A stretch of 61,293 nt of DNA from a virus. The notes beneath the pieces were generated by a model. It was not told the DNA's origin, did not search any database, and was given only the letters and a program-made list of their open reading frames with translations. Both the position numbers and the translations under genes were made by a program. Shown here in pieces: positions 44,434 through 53,050 of the stretch; position 1 is the stretch's first letter, and every line of letters starts with the position of its first letter. The stretch is taken from the IMG/VR virus record IMGVR_UViG_3300010885_035234, positions 1-61,293 of that record; one strand, written 5' to 3'.

Positions 44434-44694
44434 TTAGCCCTTCTTCTTGGTAATTTTCTTTGTTACCTTTGGTTTTGCAGTAGTGGTTGGAGCAACAGTT
44501 TTGTTCTTTTTGTTCAACTGTTCTGCCAATGCCGCACCACTAAGCGGGGTCTTTTGGTTGTTTAGTTGCTCTGCTAAAGCGACTGCTGCTGGATTAGCCG
44601 CAGGAGTAACCACAACCAATGGCAGTTGCTGAACTTTAGAGCCGAATCCGAAAAGTGATTTGATCCAATTCCATACCTTTGCTATAATACTCAT
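44434..44694 (-). CDS. Small basic protein with a repeated ALAEQLN motif
   Basis: An 86-residue protein. The N-terminus is amphipathic and aromatic (AKVWNWIKSLFGFG), able to bind membrane. Two copies of ALAEQLN(N/K) follow, then a Thr/Lys-rich tail (KPKVTKKITKKKG). ATG 44694 has a GGAGA site; the longer frame to 44733 does not. No family recognised. Confidence 0.6.
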   Translation of the reverse strand: MSIIAKVWNWIKSLFGFGSKVQQLPLVVVTPAANPAAVALAEQLNNQKTPLSGAALAEQLNKKNKTVAPTTTAKPKVTKKITKKKG

Positions 44695-44720
44695 CCGATT
44701 TCTCCGTATTTGTTTTATGC

Positions 44721-44837
44721 TTATGGTAAGCACTTTATATTTTTTATTTCTTTTTTCAATTGGTTTGTAACTTCGTTTAACTCTTCAACTTTTCTCAAGA
44801 GGGAGATTACTATTTTTTCTATTTCTTCTGTCGTCAT
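44721..44837 (-). CDS. Very small coiled-coil protein
   Basis: A 38-codon gene with a GAGG site seven bases before its ATG. The product has heptad-like spacing of Ile, Leu and Val (IEKIVISLLRKVEELNEVTN), suggesting a short coiled coil. It fits the gap between the HNH gene and the 86-residue gene. Confidence 0.5.
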   Translation of the reverse strand: MTTEEIEKIVISLLRKVEELNEVTNQLKKEIKNIKCLP

Positions 44838-44858
44838 TTTTAAACCTCGTAATACTAT

Positions 44859-45377
44859 CTATAGTTTCAAAATACTGACCCACGGCTCCCATTCGCCTCT
44901 TTTTTCCATTCGGTGCAACATTATTGCATTTTTTGCGGGTGCTGTGGGTGTTTTTGCCAAACACATTCCTGCCTCTTTAGGTGTGCGGTTCGCTTTTTTG
45001 CGATTACAAGGCTTGCAAGCCGATACCATGTTGCCCCATGAGTGGTCACCACCTCGGGATCGGGGCATTACATGGTCAATAGACGAGTTACGGCTGTTTA
45101 GGTGACACCCACAGTATTGGCAGCGGTTGCCGTCACGGCGGTGTACATTTCGCTTAGAAGGCAACTTGCACCGTACAAATGGCACATGAACATATTTTCG
45201 TAAGATAATAACCGAGGGCAAATCAAAATAGCCGCTTGATGTTTTTATTTTGTAACAATCGGTATGGTTACATGGTTTTTCTGCCTTTTCTGCAAAAAGC
45301 AGTTTGACAGCCCGAACCCAATCAATAATGTCAAGAATTTCTTCTGAAGCATTTAGTAGTAATATATCCATAAGCAC
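44859..45377 (-). CDS. HNH endonuclease
   Basis: A 172-residue enzyme with a Cys-bracketed HNH domain: RCQYCGC, SIDHVMPRSRGGDHSWGN and ACKPCNRKKANRTP, giving the catalytic His, the Asn and the zinc ligands. The N-terminal half (LLLNASEEILDIIDWVRAVK) is the usual extension of this family. It may be a homing-type or restriction-type nuclease. It has its own sigma70 promoter, unlike its late neighbours. Confidence 0.88.
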   Translation of the reverse strand: MLMDILLLNASEEILDIIDWVRAVKLLFAEKAEKPCNHTDCYKIKTSSGYFDLPSVIILRKYVHVPFVRCKLPSKRNVHRRDGNRCQYCGCHLNSRNSSIDHVMPRSRGGDHSWGNMVSACKPCNRKKANRTPKEAGMCLAKTPTAPAKNAIMLHRMEKRGEWEPWVSILKL

Positions 45378-45396
45378 CTCTTGGTATAGTTACTCT

Positions 45397-45424
45397 ACTA
45401 TACAGCAGTTCTTTGGGAAGTCAA
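45397..45424 (-). promoter_or_regulatory. Sigma70 promoter of the HNH gene
   Basis: On the minus strand TTGACT (45419-45424) and TATAGT (45397-45402) are 16 bp apart, about 20 bases before the HNH ATG. Confidence 0.7.
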
Positions 45425-45435
45425 GCAGGAGTCGA

Positions 45436-45870
45436 TTATTTCTTGTTTAATCCGAATGCTTTTCTTCTTTTGTTTGCCAACCGCCGCTTTCGAGCAGATA
45501 CACTGTGCTTGGATTTGGCTCTTCTTGCAGAGCGTTTATTTCTTCTCTTTAGTTTTACCAAATCACTGGACTTACGCACCATGCAAGTTCTTCCTACCTT
45601 TTTCTTTCCTGGAGCACACACAAACAAAATCTTTTTGCGTCCACTACGAACAACCAACTTGCGCTTGACAGAGCCTTCTGTGATTGTTTCTTCTTGTACA
45701 TCGTTGTCATCCACATAGATGTATCCGTCTTCACCAACTGTATACGATATTCCCTGAGAGTCAAGAAAAGCCGTGACATCTTCAATGGATTTGCCGTCTA
45801 AATCAAACTCCACCGTTTGCTCGGCGGTTTCTTCTTTTAGATATTGCTTTATCTCGGTGAATGATTTCAT
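45436..45870 (-). CDS. Basic internal head protein with capsid-targeting leader
   Basis: A 144-residue protein. It starts MKSFTEIKQYLKEETAEQ, with a possible prohead-protease cut after LKE. A central acidic, beta part is followed by a Cys motif (FVCAPGKKKVGRTC) and a strongly basic C-terminus of about 45 residues rich in Lys and Arg (KLKRRNKRSARRAKSK). That tail should bind packaged DNA. ATG 45870 is chosen over the 28-residue longer frame because the leader motif begins there, right after the upstream stop. Function after delivery unknown. Confidence 0.75.
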   Translation of the reverse strand: MKSFTEIKQYLKEETAEQTVEFDLDGKSIEDVTAFLDSQGISYTVGEDGYIYVDDNDVQEETITEGSVKRKLVVRSGRKKILFVCAPGKKKVGRTCMVRKSSDLVKLKRRNKRSARRAKSKHSVSARKRRLANKRRKAFGLNKK

Positions 45871-45871
45871 T

Positions 45872-47485
45872 TTAGCACTTACATCCCCATACTCGTAGTG
45901 CTGCATTAATCTTGGAATCAGGATCTTTTGCAGTTTCTGCACGGGACAGCCCACCCTCGGGGTGGTTCTTGCCCTTTACAAATCCCTTGTAGGGTTTTTC
46001 TTTTTCCTCTGATAGTTCATTCTTGCGTCGAAGTGAGTTTGAAATTATTGAGGATACTGCCTCTTCCATTGAAGATGATGATTTTCTCTTCTCTCTTTTT
46101 ATCATGTCCTGTATGGTCTTGATATCTGAGGATCGGGATGCAATGATATTTCGGCAGCGTTTGTATTGTTTTGTGTCTCCTGCTGCCTTTGCTGCATGGG
46201 CAAGTTTCTTGTTCTTCTCTATTTCTGCAATACAATCGGTTATGCCTTGTTGCATTGTTTCAATTGATACTGCTTCTTTCATTTCTTGCCTTTCGTTCAG
46301 TTTCTGTAGATGTTTTCCAACAAGATCAGCGGCAAAGTCATCACGCAATTTTCTCGTCTTGTTTTTTCCAGGCTTCCATGCTCCAGCAACAGGTTTTGTG
46401 CGTGGTTTTGTTTGACCGAATTTTCCAGTGCTCTTTTTTCCGAATGTGGCTGCTGGCTTGCTTCTTTTTGGGGCATTATCACTGGCGGTTTTACTTTTGC
46501 TGCTTGCGGCTACTTCCAATTTCTTTTTGACAATGTTTTTGGCAACTCCACTAACCGAAGCCTTTTTCTCGGCAGACACGGCTGTCTTGCGCTTTCGATT
46601 CTCGCCTGATCGGCGTGATCCCTTTTCTAATTCTGCATATACCTTTGCTTCTTCCTCGGAGGCAAAGTATTTCTGCACGCCGCCCTTGTTCATTGCACCG
46701 AATGTTCCACGGCTTGTTTGCCATGATGTTCCAGGAGTGTGCTGCACCCGTTCGGCTGCTGCTTCGGGTGCTGCTGCCGCTCTTGCCGCCTGTGGTGGAG
46801 CCTCTCCGTTTGCCACAGCCTTTTCTGTTTCCTTTTGTGCAGCAAGAACAGCCTTGCGCCCGGCACTAATGCTTTCCTTGTGCTTTTTCACGGCTTCTTT
46901 TGGATCAACCGATGCTTGTTTGTGAGCCTTCATCCACTTTGGATCTTTTTCGGATAACCACTTCTCGCTCTGTTTTTGACTGGCATCCACACGGGATATG
47001 CGGCGTTGAAGTTTGCCAATGGTATCAGAGTTGGGAAAACTACGGTCTTCCTCTTCCTTCATCCGTGTCTCCATCTTTTCCCGCTGCTTTTGGAGGAAAA
47101 TCGCATGAGCACGCTGCTCGTAGTTGTTGTCTCCAGGCTTGTGCTTTACTGCATAGTCGGATGTAATGGATTCCAAGCGATCCATGTTCTCAAGGTTCGT
47201 CTTGCGGTGTCCGCTGAGTGCATCGTACTCGCCACGCATCTTTGTAGTACCAGCAACATCTCCACCTTTTTCGGCTGCCTCTATCTGCCCTTTGAGTGCC
47301 TCTTGTCTGGCACGAAGGTTCTTTTCGTTCATCTGTGCAGTATCGGCGGCAATCTGTAGGCGTTCACGAACAGCAGAAGGACAATCCTTGCTCATCTGTA
47401 CACCTGTAACGGCTCCCTTGGAGTCGGTGCTTATCTTCTCCATGAGATTCTGAATCTCGGTGATCTGTTCGTTTATTGTTTTCAC
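45872..47485 (-). CDS. Large Lys/Ala-rich internal head protein with capsid-targeting-like leader
   Basis: A 537-residue, very basic and helical protein. It opens MKTINEQITEIQNLMEKI, with a potential cut after ITE. Residues 40-230 are coiled-coil-like with many Gln, Lys and Glu; the middle is Ala/Pro-rich (PPQAARAAAAPEAAAERV); the rest is Lys/Arg-rich (KRKTAVSAEKKASVSG). A REQMKEAVS-like internal segment (ERQEMKEAVSIETM, about 400-413) may be another cut site. It may act as a scaffold or DNA-binding core protein. Its start overlaps the previous stop. Confidence 0.7.
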   Translation of the reverse strand: MKTINEQITEIQNLMEKISTDSKGAVTGVQMSKDCPSAVRERLQIAADTAQMNEKNLRARQEALKGQIEAAEKGGDVAGTTKMRGEYDALSGHRKTNLENMDRLESITSDYAVKHKPGDNNYEQRAHAIFLQKQREKMETRMKEEEDRSFPNSDTIGKLQRRISRVDASQKQSEKWLSEKDPKWMKAHKQASVDPKEAVKKHKESISAGRKAVLAAQKETEKAVANGEAPPQAARAAAAPEAAAERVQHTPGTSWQTSRGTFGAMNKGGVQKYFASEEEAKVYAELEKGSRRSGENRKRKTAVSAEKKASVSGVAKNIVKKKLEVAASSKSKTASDNAPKRSKPAATFGKKSTGKFGQTKPRTKPVAGAWKPGKNKTRKLRDDFAADLVGKHLQKLNERQEMKEAVSIETMQQGITDCIAEIEKNKKLAHAAKAAGDTKQYKRCRNIIASRSSDIKTIQDMIKREKRKSSSSMEEAVSSIISNSLRRKNELSEEKEKPYKGFVKGKNHPEGGLSRAETAKDPDSKINAALRVWGCKC

Positions 47486-47739
47486 TCGGAATCACCTTTC
47501 ATGTAGGTGTGTACAGAGTTAAGGTAGTCTGCTGCCCTGGTGATCTTGGATTGCACCCATGCTTCCAAGTCTTGGTTTGGCTCCATTAGTGCCAAGATTG
47601 CTTTGGCATCAGATATGAGGGATTGCAATTCGGCTTTCGCCATATCGCTTTCATCGCCACTACTGTCTCCAGTAGTGCTTGAGTCCTCGTTGAGTATTCT
47701 TAGAATCTTTTCTTGTAATCGTTCGTTCTCATTTTGCAT
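47482..47739 (-). CDS. Small acidic protein, head-associated type
   Basis: An 85-residue acidic protein: a helical start (NENERLQEKILRILNEDSS), a Ser/Asp-rich linker (TTGDSSGDESD), then LEAWVQSKITRAADYLNSVHTYM. The last segment is a pattern I recognise from proteins linked to head assembly in marine T4-like phages. It has no clear capsid-targeting leader but is coupled to the 537-residue gene by ATGA. Confidence 0.7.
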   Translation of the reverse strand: MQNENERLQEKILRILNEDSSTTGDSSGDESDMAKAELQSLISDAKAILALMEPNQDLEAWVQSKITRAADYLNSVHTYMKGDSE

Positions 47740-47758
47740 GGCAAGCCCTCTGTGTGTC

Positions 47759-47767
47759 TTTATTTAG
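47759..47767 (-). promoter_or_regulatory. Late-type promoter-like element (CTAAATAAA)
   Basis: CCTAAATAAAG on the minus strand, about 20 bases before the 47739 start and overlapping the stop of the upstream gene. Weaker than the others. Confidence 0.35.
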
Positions 47768-48549
47768 GCTTTTTGTGGGTAAGGATTTGTTTTTTCCCCT
47801 GCTAAAATAAATGGATTCTTCTTGTCAAACCATACAACCACGCCGTTCGCCATTGCTGTTCGTGGACTGTCGATTTCGGTGACTTCACCTCCCGTTTCCT
47901 GTGCGGTGACTCGGGCAATCATTCTGTAGATACGACCACGGGCAGGGTTTGCTGTCTCTTTTGTTCCAAAGATGATGCCACGGGGATTCTTTTTATTTAC
48001 AAAATCCTTGGCAGCATCAGTAACGGCTCCAAGAATCATTGCCGCATCGGCAGCACTGAAACGGTTCACCTCGTCGTCTGTTCCGGTATCCCAATTCCAA
48101 AGGAATCGTCCTGTCCTGCTCGGCATTCCTCTTTTTGCTGTAGTTAATGATGCTTCACGCATCGAGAATGATAATTCCCATACATTATTTCGGATGTCTC
48201 CGTCCGACATTAGTTCTAATTCACTATAGTCTTTTTCAAATTTTATATTGTAGAACTCTACGGTATATGCAACAGGCTTGAACTCTTTTGTAAACTCAAT
48301 CACAGAATCACCAAACACCTTGTCCCAATCATAAGAGCCAAGAGTAGGCACAATGTCTGTACTCTTGTTTTTAAGAAACCAACCAATAACAAATGCCTCT
48401 AAATCCTTGCCTTGGGGAGCCAGTTCAGCCTTGCCGCCCTTATTCATAAGAATAAATGTATATCCCCAAGTCGTATCTCCTGTGGAGAATGGTTTCATGG
48501 GAATCTTGCGGTCGAATAGTTCGGAGATGAAGGTTTTGTATGTTTTCAT
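47764..48549 (-). CDS. Hypothetical protein with capsid-targeting leader
   Basis: A 261-residue protein that begins MKTYKTFISELFDRK, almost the T4 internal-protein leader, with an expected cut after ISE. The mature part is mixed alpha/beta, with TGRFLWNWDTGTDDE and NPARGRIYRMIARVT segments in the second half. No enzyme motif recognised. It is the first gene of the minus-strand cargo group next to the plus-strand paralogous fibre genes. Confidence 0.75.
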   Translation of the reverse strand: MKTYKTFISELFDRKIPMKPFSTGDTTWGYTFILMNKGGKAELAPQGKDLEAFVIGWFLKNKSTDIVPTLGSYDWDKVFGDSVIEFTKEFKPVAYTVEFYNIKFEKDYSELELMSDGDIRNNVWELSFSMREASLTTAKRGMPSRTGRFLWNWDTGTDDEVNRFSAADAAMILGAVTDAAKDFVNKKNPRGIIFGTKETANPARGRIYRMIARVTAQETGGEVTEIDSPRTAMANGVVVWFDKKNPFILAGEKTNPYPQKA

Positions 48550-48608
48550 GGTTAATTATCTTTAATATAATATATAGGCTTTTCCCGTATTTTCTTACGG
48601 CTTTTGGT

Positions 48609-48617
48609 CATAAATAC
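48609..48617 (+). promoter_or_regulatory. Late-type promoter (CATAAATAC)
   Basis: CATAAATACG on the plus strand, about 87 bases before the 48704 ATG. It probably drives both paralogous virion proteins. Confidence 0.5.
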
Positions 48618-48703
48618 GCATGATGCTTATGGCATCGTATATTAGCCATCATATTATGTTTTCTTGAAAACAGAAACAAACAGGCTTAAAAAGGAATAAC
48701 ACT

Positions 48704-50506
48704 ATGGCAGAATATTACTGGGTAGGTGGCGCAACCGCCACTTCGGGATCTTATACCAATAATTTGGGTAATTTCTCAGGCAAAACGGGTGCAGAAAACA
48801 TGAATTGGATACTTGCATTTGATTGGAATAATCCAAACAATTGGGTTGAAAAGTTCGGACTCAATGGTGAATATTTTTTCCCAGCATTGAGATCTCCCTC
48901 GGCAGGAGATGTTGTTCAGTTTGGTGGTACTGGGACAAATAATCCACTGTATTTTATCGGTCAACCAAACGCAAAGGCTCCTTGCCTTTTCGGAGGAGTA
49001 GAACAATCAGGTAATGTTGTAACTTGGTACGGTGGAGGTGCATCTGGTACAAACTCTGTGGGTGGAACAAATGATACTGCTCTTGCTTTATTGAACATTG
49101 TAAATTTTAATAAACCAACAACAGCATACAAGTTTGCGAATATTGGATTCGGACAAGGAATTTCCAATCTATATTCTCCAAATACTGACCATTGTCCACT
49201 TCTTGATGCAGAAGCCAAGGGATTTACTCTTGATTCATCAATTTGGGGCGAAGCCTCTTGGGAATCTTTGGTTGCTGCTGTAGCAGCAACAGGTGGACTA
49301 ACAAGATTAAATCAACTGAAAATATCTGCTCAACAAATAAAAATTGGAGGAATTACGGCTGCTTCAAATCCAGATTCACCCAATGCAGGAAACAATATTA
49401 ATACTCTTGTAAATCAAGGTGTTGTTGATATTGAAACAGTAAAGAGTATTTCTTACTATGGTGCTACAGCTGGTAGTTCTGGTGGTTGGTTTGCAAACAC
49501 AACTGTTTCTTCGCAAGGACACCATGAGTTGCGCTTTAAGGGATATGCTCGCACAATGCAAATTAGCCCTGCCCGTAATTTTACAAGCACAAATCCAATA
49601 ACAAAACTAACAAATTATGATTCATACAGACAAGTTGGATTCCGAGCAACCGCACCAAGAGGATTACTGCTTCTACAAGGAGCAACAATTGCTCAATTAA
49701 CAGTAACCAATGCTGGAATCTCTGGAAATTTCGGAAGCATATATGCTGGCCCTACAACAAATATTGCAGAATTCCATGTGGATCAAATGGGAAATCCACA
49801 AGGAGGCTTTGTACAACTCTATGGCAGAATGGCAAGAGGAGAAGTCTTGAATGATATGGGAACCTATGCTATTGCATCAGGTGGCAATACCGCAGATGTT
49901 CCAAACATAGATTTTGGTAATGTTGCAATCAACAACACCGGTGACCCGGGCGTACAACTGCCTCTCTATGATGCTGCATTTGGGTCTAACCACAATCAGG
50001 TAGGGTTTAGAGGTGTAGTCATAGGAGGAGATGGTGCAACATTCACAGCCAATAGTTTGGTTTTGGGTAAAGATTTAGTATATAATGGCGACCTCGCCAA
50101 CACAGCACTTCAAGTATTTTTTGGTGGTAGTGCAGTAATAAACAAAATTGCGGCAAACAACTGCGATATTTCAGGATGGTATGTTGAAGGTTGGGGATCA
50201 ATAATTTCTCCAAATTCCAAGGTAAAAATACACACATTAGATATGAGAAAATCATGCAAACTTTCGTTTGCCCACTGTGCAGAATTTGATGGTTGGGAAT
50301 TTGGTGTTCAAGAAAACGGAATAATAAACGGTGGTGTTCTATCGTCTTCAAACATTTATGAGGATTATCAGGAAATAAGAGGAAGTAAGGGATTGAGACT
50401 TTGGAATGATACAATAATCGAAGGTGCGCTTTTTGCAGGAAATCTTACATCAACAAAACAGGGCAAGCCAATAACCACACCTGGTTCTGGAAACATAGCC
50501 TTCTAA
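48704..50506 (+). CDS. Virion surface protein, paralogue 1
   Basis: A 600-residue protein starting MAEYYWVGGATATSGSYTN, then NLGNFSGKTGAENMNWIL and FDWNNPNNWVEKFG. The same opening, a shared AKAPCLFGG motif and QSGNVVTW recur in the next gene, so the two are paralogues. Further on the pattern of short polar strands suggests a parallel beta helix. Aromatic and Asn-rich N-termini of this kind often mark proteins that bind each other in a fibre. I infer a tail-fibre or spike subunit. Confidence 0.75.
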   Translation: MAEYYWVGGATATSGSYTNNLGNFSGKTGAENMNWILAFDWNNPNNWVEKFGLNGEYFFPALRSPSAGDVVQFGGTGTNNPLYFIGQPNAKAPCLFGGVEQSGNVVTWYGGGASGTNSVGGTNDTALALLNIVNFNKPTTAYKFANIGFGQGISNLYSPNTDHCPLLDAEAKGFTLDSSIWGEASWESLVAAVAATGGLTRLNQLKISAQQIKIGGITAASNPDSPNAGNNINTLVNQGVVDIETVKSISYYGATAGSSGGWFANTTVSSQGHHELRFKGYARTMQISPARNFTSTNPITKLTNYDSYRQVGFRATAPRGLLLLQGATIAQLTVTNAGISGNFGSIYAGPTTNIAEFHVDQMGNPQGGFVQLYGRMARGEVLNDMGTYAIASGGNTADVPNIDFGNVAINNTGDPGVQLPLYDAAFGSNHNQVGFRGVVIGGDGATFTANSLVLGKDLVYNGDLANTALQVFFGGSAVINKIAANNCDISGWYVEGWGSIISPNSKVKIHTLDMRKSCKLSFAHCAEFDGWEFGVQENGIINGGVLSSSNIYEDYQEIRGSKGLRLWNDTIIEGALFAGNLTSTKQGKPITTPGSGNIAF

Positions 50507-50570
50507 CACAATCATTAACAAAACAAAAATGAATTCTGTGTAAACAAAACAGAAAAAAGAGGAAAAAACA

Positions 50571-52406
50571 ATGAGTATATTTGCATGGGTAGGAGGTTCC
50601 ACAGGAACCACAGGATCTTATACAAATCCACTTGGTAATTTTACAGGATTATACGGCGCAGCCAATATGAATTGGGTATTGCCTTTTGATTGGAATAATG
50701 CTCTAAATTGGTACGAGTATAGACTTCCATATATTGGGGCGAATCCAAATTCTATAGGTTGGTGGCTCTCAAAGAAAGCACCAGCAATAGGAGACATCGT
50801 AAAATTCTGTCCTGATGGTGTTACATTTGGTGTTGGGAATCCTCTTATGGGGGGGGTTCTTCCACAGGCAAAGGCTCCTTGCCTTTTCGGAGGAGCATCA
50901 CAATCAGGTAATGTTGTAACTTGGTTGGGAGGTTTGACCTCGGGAGCAGGAGCCTCGGGAACAACATACGATAGTAGTTTGCTTCAAATCCATATCGGAG
51001 CCAATGGCTTAAAGCCAAAGAATAATACTATCACAGATCCAGCCACTGGTCAGGTCATACTCGTTCCGACTGGTTTTAATACACAATATCCCTTCTCATA
51101 TATTGGAGGAGGATTGTTTACTGGTACAGGATCCGCAGGGACTTATCCTCAGAGTATTTATTTTCCTAATGCTTTAATAGATGCAGCAGCCCAAGGATTT
51201 GTGCTTAATCCCATGATTTGGGGTGGCACTGGTGATGGAGGTTTTGGTGGAGGTTGGAGTGCTGGTGCTTCTTCTGGTTACGGAACGATAGGATATTGGA
51301 ATTGGCTGCTAACACCAATCTTCGGCAATGGCTTTTATGGTGGAACAGGTGGAACAGAAAGATTAAAAGCAGGAATTCGCATCAAGACACCGATGTTTTC
51401 CACAACTCCAGATACAAGTGGAAGTTTAGTTGTAGGAAATAGTTATACCAACTCTCCAATACAGGGAATTATTCAGATCAACTGCCTAAAGAATTTTGTA
51501 TCTGTTCCAGGAGTAAGTGGTGCAACGGCTACCGCTTATGTTAATACGGTTGCAAATCTTTATGGAACTCCAGAATATGTTCTTTCTGGTTACTTCAATA
51601 CAATCAATAGATTCGGATGCACTGCCGAAATATGGAATAGTCGGTATAATGCTCCGCTAGGTACGATTCAGCGAAGACACTTGACACTCAAGGGAGCAAC
51701 AGCAGGAAAGATTGATGCAGAAGCAGGAAGATATCATGTTGAATGGAACTTTGATGATTATTCTAGTGTTGGATTTCTTCGTTGTGCACCAAAAAGCACT
51801 AGTTGGTCATTTAGATTGGCAAATGATTGGAATCGGGCAACAGTATTCCAAGATTTGGGAATGGGTACAACTTTTGATACCGACACACAAATATGGGTAG
51901 GTGGTTGGAGTCAAATAGCAGGATACAATACATCATATGACAATATTGGACTATTGTTAGGAAGAACCCCTGGTCTTATTGGAACACCGACACAGGTTAA
52001 TCTAAAGACAGTGTCGGTTGGAGAAGGTGCAAGCACCAACTCACATAATATGTATGTACGAGGGCCATTGGCAGTTAACAAGTTATTACTTAGCGCAACA
52101 ACCGTAACGACATCATCTCCGAGTACTCCCTATAGAATGGACTTTGGTGAAGTACAGTTATCTAATAATTCCAGTATTCAGATGATGGACTACTATAGTA
52201 ATTCGAATTGGTATTTCGGTATAAAGTACGGAGATTTGATCTCTGGAGGAATAGTATTCACAGATGAGATAAGTACTGTTGTTTTTAACAAGGGAGTAAG
52301 ATTGTATAATGATCAATTGGAAGTATCTAACTTTAGATCTGGAGTCTCGACCCGTCTAGGAAAGATAAACACCACAGCAGAAGTGATACCAAACGACTTC
52401 GTCTAA
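50571..52406 (+). CDS. Virion surface protein, paralogue 2
   Basis: A 611-residue paralogue of the preceding gene: MSIFAWVGGSTGTTGSYTN, LGNFTGLYGAANMNWVLPFD and AKAPCLFGGASQSGNVVTW. The central and C-terminal parts differ more, with a Gly-rich stretch (GGTGDGGFGGGWSAGASSG) and a beta-helix-like second half. An AGAGGAAA site precedes the ATG. A duplication followed by divergence of the distal regions suits receptor-binding variation. A terminator follows at 52443. Confidence 0.75.
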   Translation: MSIFAWVGGSTGTTGSYTNPLGNFTGLYGAANMNWVLPFDWNNALNWYEYRLPYIGANPNSIGWWLSKKAPAIGDIVKFCPDGVTFGVGNPLMGGVLPQAKAPCLFGGASQSGNVVTWLGGLTSGAGASGTTYDSSLLQIHIGANGLKPKNNTITDPATGQVILVPTGFNTQYPFSYIGGGLFTGTGSAGTYPQSIYFPNALIDAAAQGFVLNPMIWGGTGDGGFGGGWSAGASSGYGTIGYWNWLLTPIFGNGFYGGTGGTERLKAGIRIKTPMFSTTPDTSGSLVVGNSYTNSPIQGIIQINCLKNFVSVPGVSGATATAYVNTVANLYGTPEYVLSGYFNTINRFGCTAEIWNSRYNAPLGTIQRRHLTLKGATAGKIDAEAGRYHVEWNFDDYSSVGFLRCAPKSTSWSFRLANDWNRATVFQDLGMGTTFDTDTQIWVGGWSQIAGYNTSYDNIGLLLGRTPGLIGTPTQVNLKTVSVGEGASTNSHNMYVRGPLAVNKLLLSATTVTTSSPSTPYRMDFGEVQLSNNSSIQMMDYYSNSNWYFGIKYGDLISGGIVFTDEISTVVFNKGVRLYNDQLEVSNFRSGVSTRLGKINTTAEVIPNDFV

Positions 52407-52442
52407 AACAAATAGGCTTAGGCTTACCTACACAATACAAAG

Positions 52443-52474
52443 ACACCCTGCTGAAAGGCAGGGTGTTCTTTTTT
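52443..52474. terminator. Bidirectional terminator
   Basis: A 9-bp stem (ACACCCTGC/GCAGGGTGT) with a six-base loop, followed on the plus strand by TCTTTTTTA. It ends the paralogue operon and lies just before the HAD gene stop on the minus strand, so it may serve both. Confidence 0.85.
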
Positions 52475-53048
52475 ATCCTTTGTATCTGGGCGAATACTTT
52501 ACCAATCGTGTCTTGATCCGAACATTTCCAGGATCAGACAACTTCTTGATGTACTCAATGTTGAGGGAGTTGTCATCAAACACCTCAATGTCATTGTAGC
52601 CCCTGTCAATCTCGGCTGCAATCCAATCACGCTTTGCACGGGCAATGCCTTCGTGTGATCCACCTGCCTTGCTGCCGATTGCCACAACCTCTATGTCTAT
52701 TCCCATGTTCTTTAAATATTTTTCCACTCCTGCCCCGTTAGCCCTACCAGTGAGTATCACGGTACGACCTCCACGCCTCATTACCCTACGCATAATCTTT
52801 AGAGTGGCAGGAATAGGATCGGCTCTTATCTCTTTCTTTGAGTGTCCCTCGAAATCAAATCTTTCGTTGTCTTTCAACTTGTAAGACTTGAACTTCTCTG
52901 ATGAAAGGCGATTTACAATTTCTCCAGTGGTTTTATCAAGCACATCAACTGTGGATTTGTCCACGGCAAGAGTATCGTCAAAGTCAAATATCCAAAGAGA
53001 CTTACGGGGAGAGGCGAGTTCTGTGATATACCGTGAGAAAGACTTCAT
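52473..53048 (-). CDS. HAD-superfamily phosphatase with capsid-targeting leader
   Basis: A 191-residue protein. The leader is MKSFSRYITELASPRK (expected cut after ITE), followed by the HAD motif I in WIFDFDDTLA with nucleophile D22 and acid/base D24. Motif II is VILTGRA near 97, a Lys lies near 125, and motif IV is EVFDDN near 162. The plan resembles polynucleotide kinase-type 3'-phosphatases and other small HAD enzymes. If packaged in the head it could process nucleic acid ends or nucleotides in the new host. Confidence 0.85.
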   Translation of the reverse strand: MKSFSRYITELASPRKSLWIFDFDDTLAVDKSTVDVLDKTTGEIVNRLSSEKFKSYKLKDNERFDFEGHSKKEIRADPIPATLKIMRRVMRRGGRTVILTGRANGAGVEKYLKNMGIDIEVVAIGSKAGGSHEGIARAKRDWIAAEIDRGYNDIEVFDDNSLNIEYIKKLSDPGNVRIKTRLVKYSPRYKG

Positions 53049-53050
53049 TG

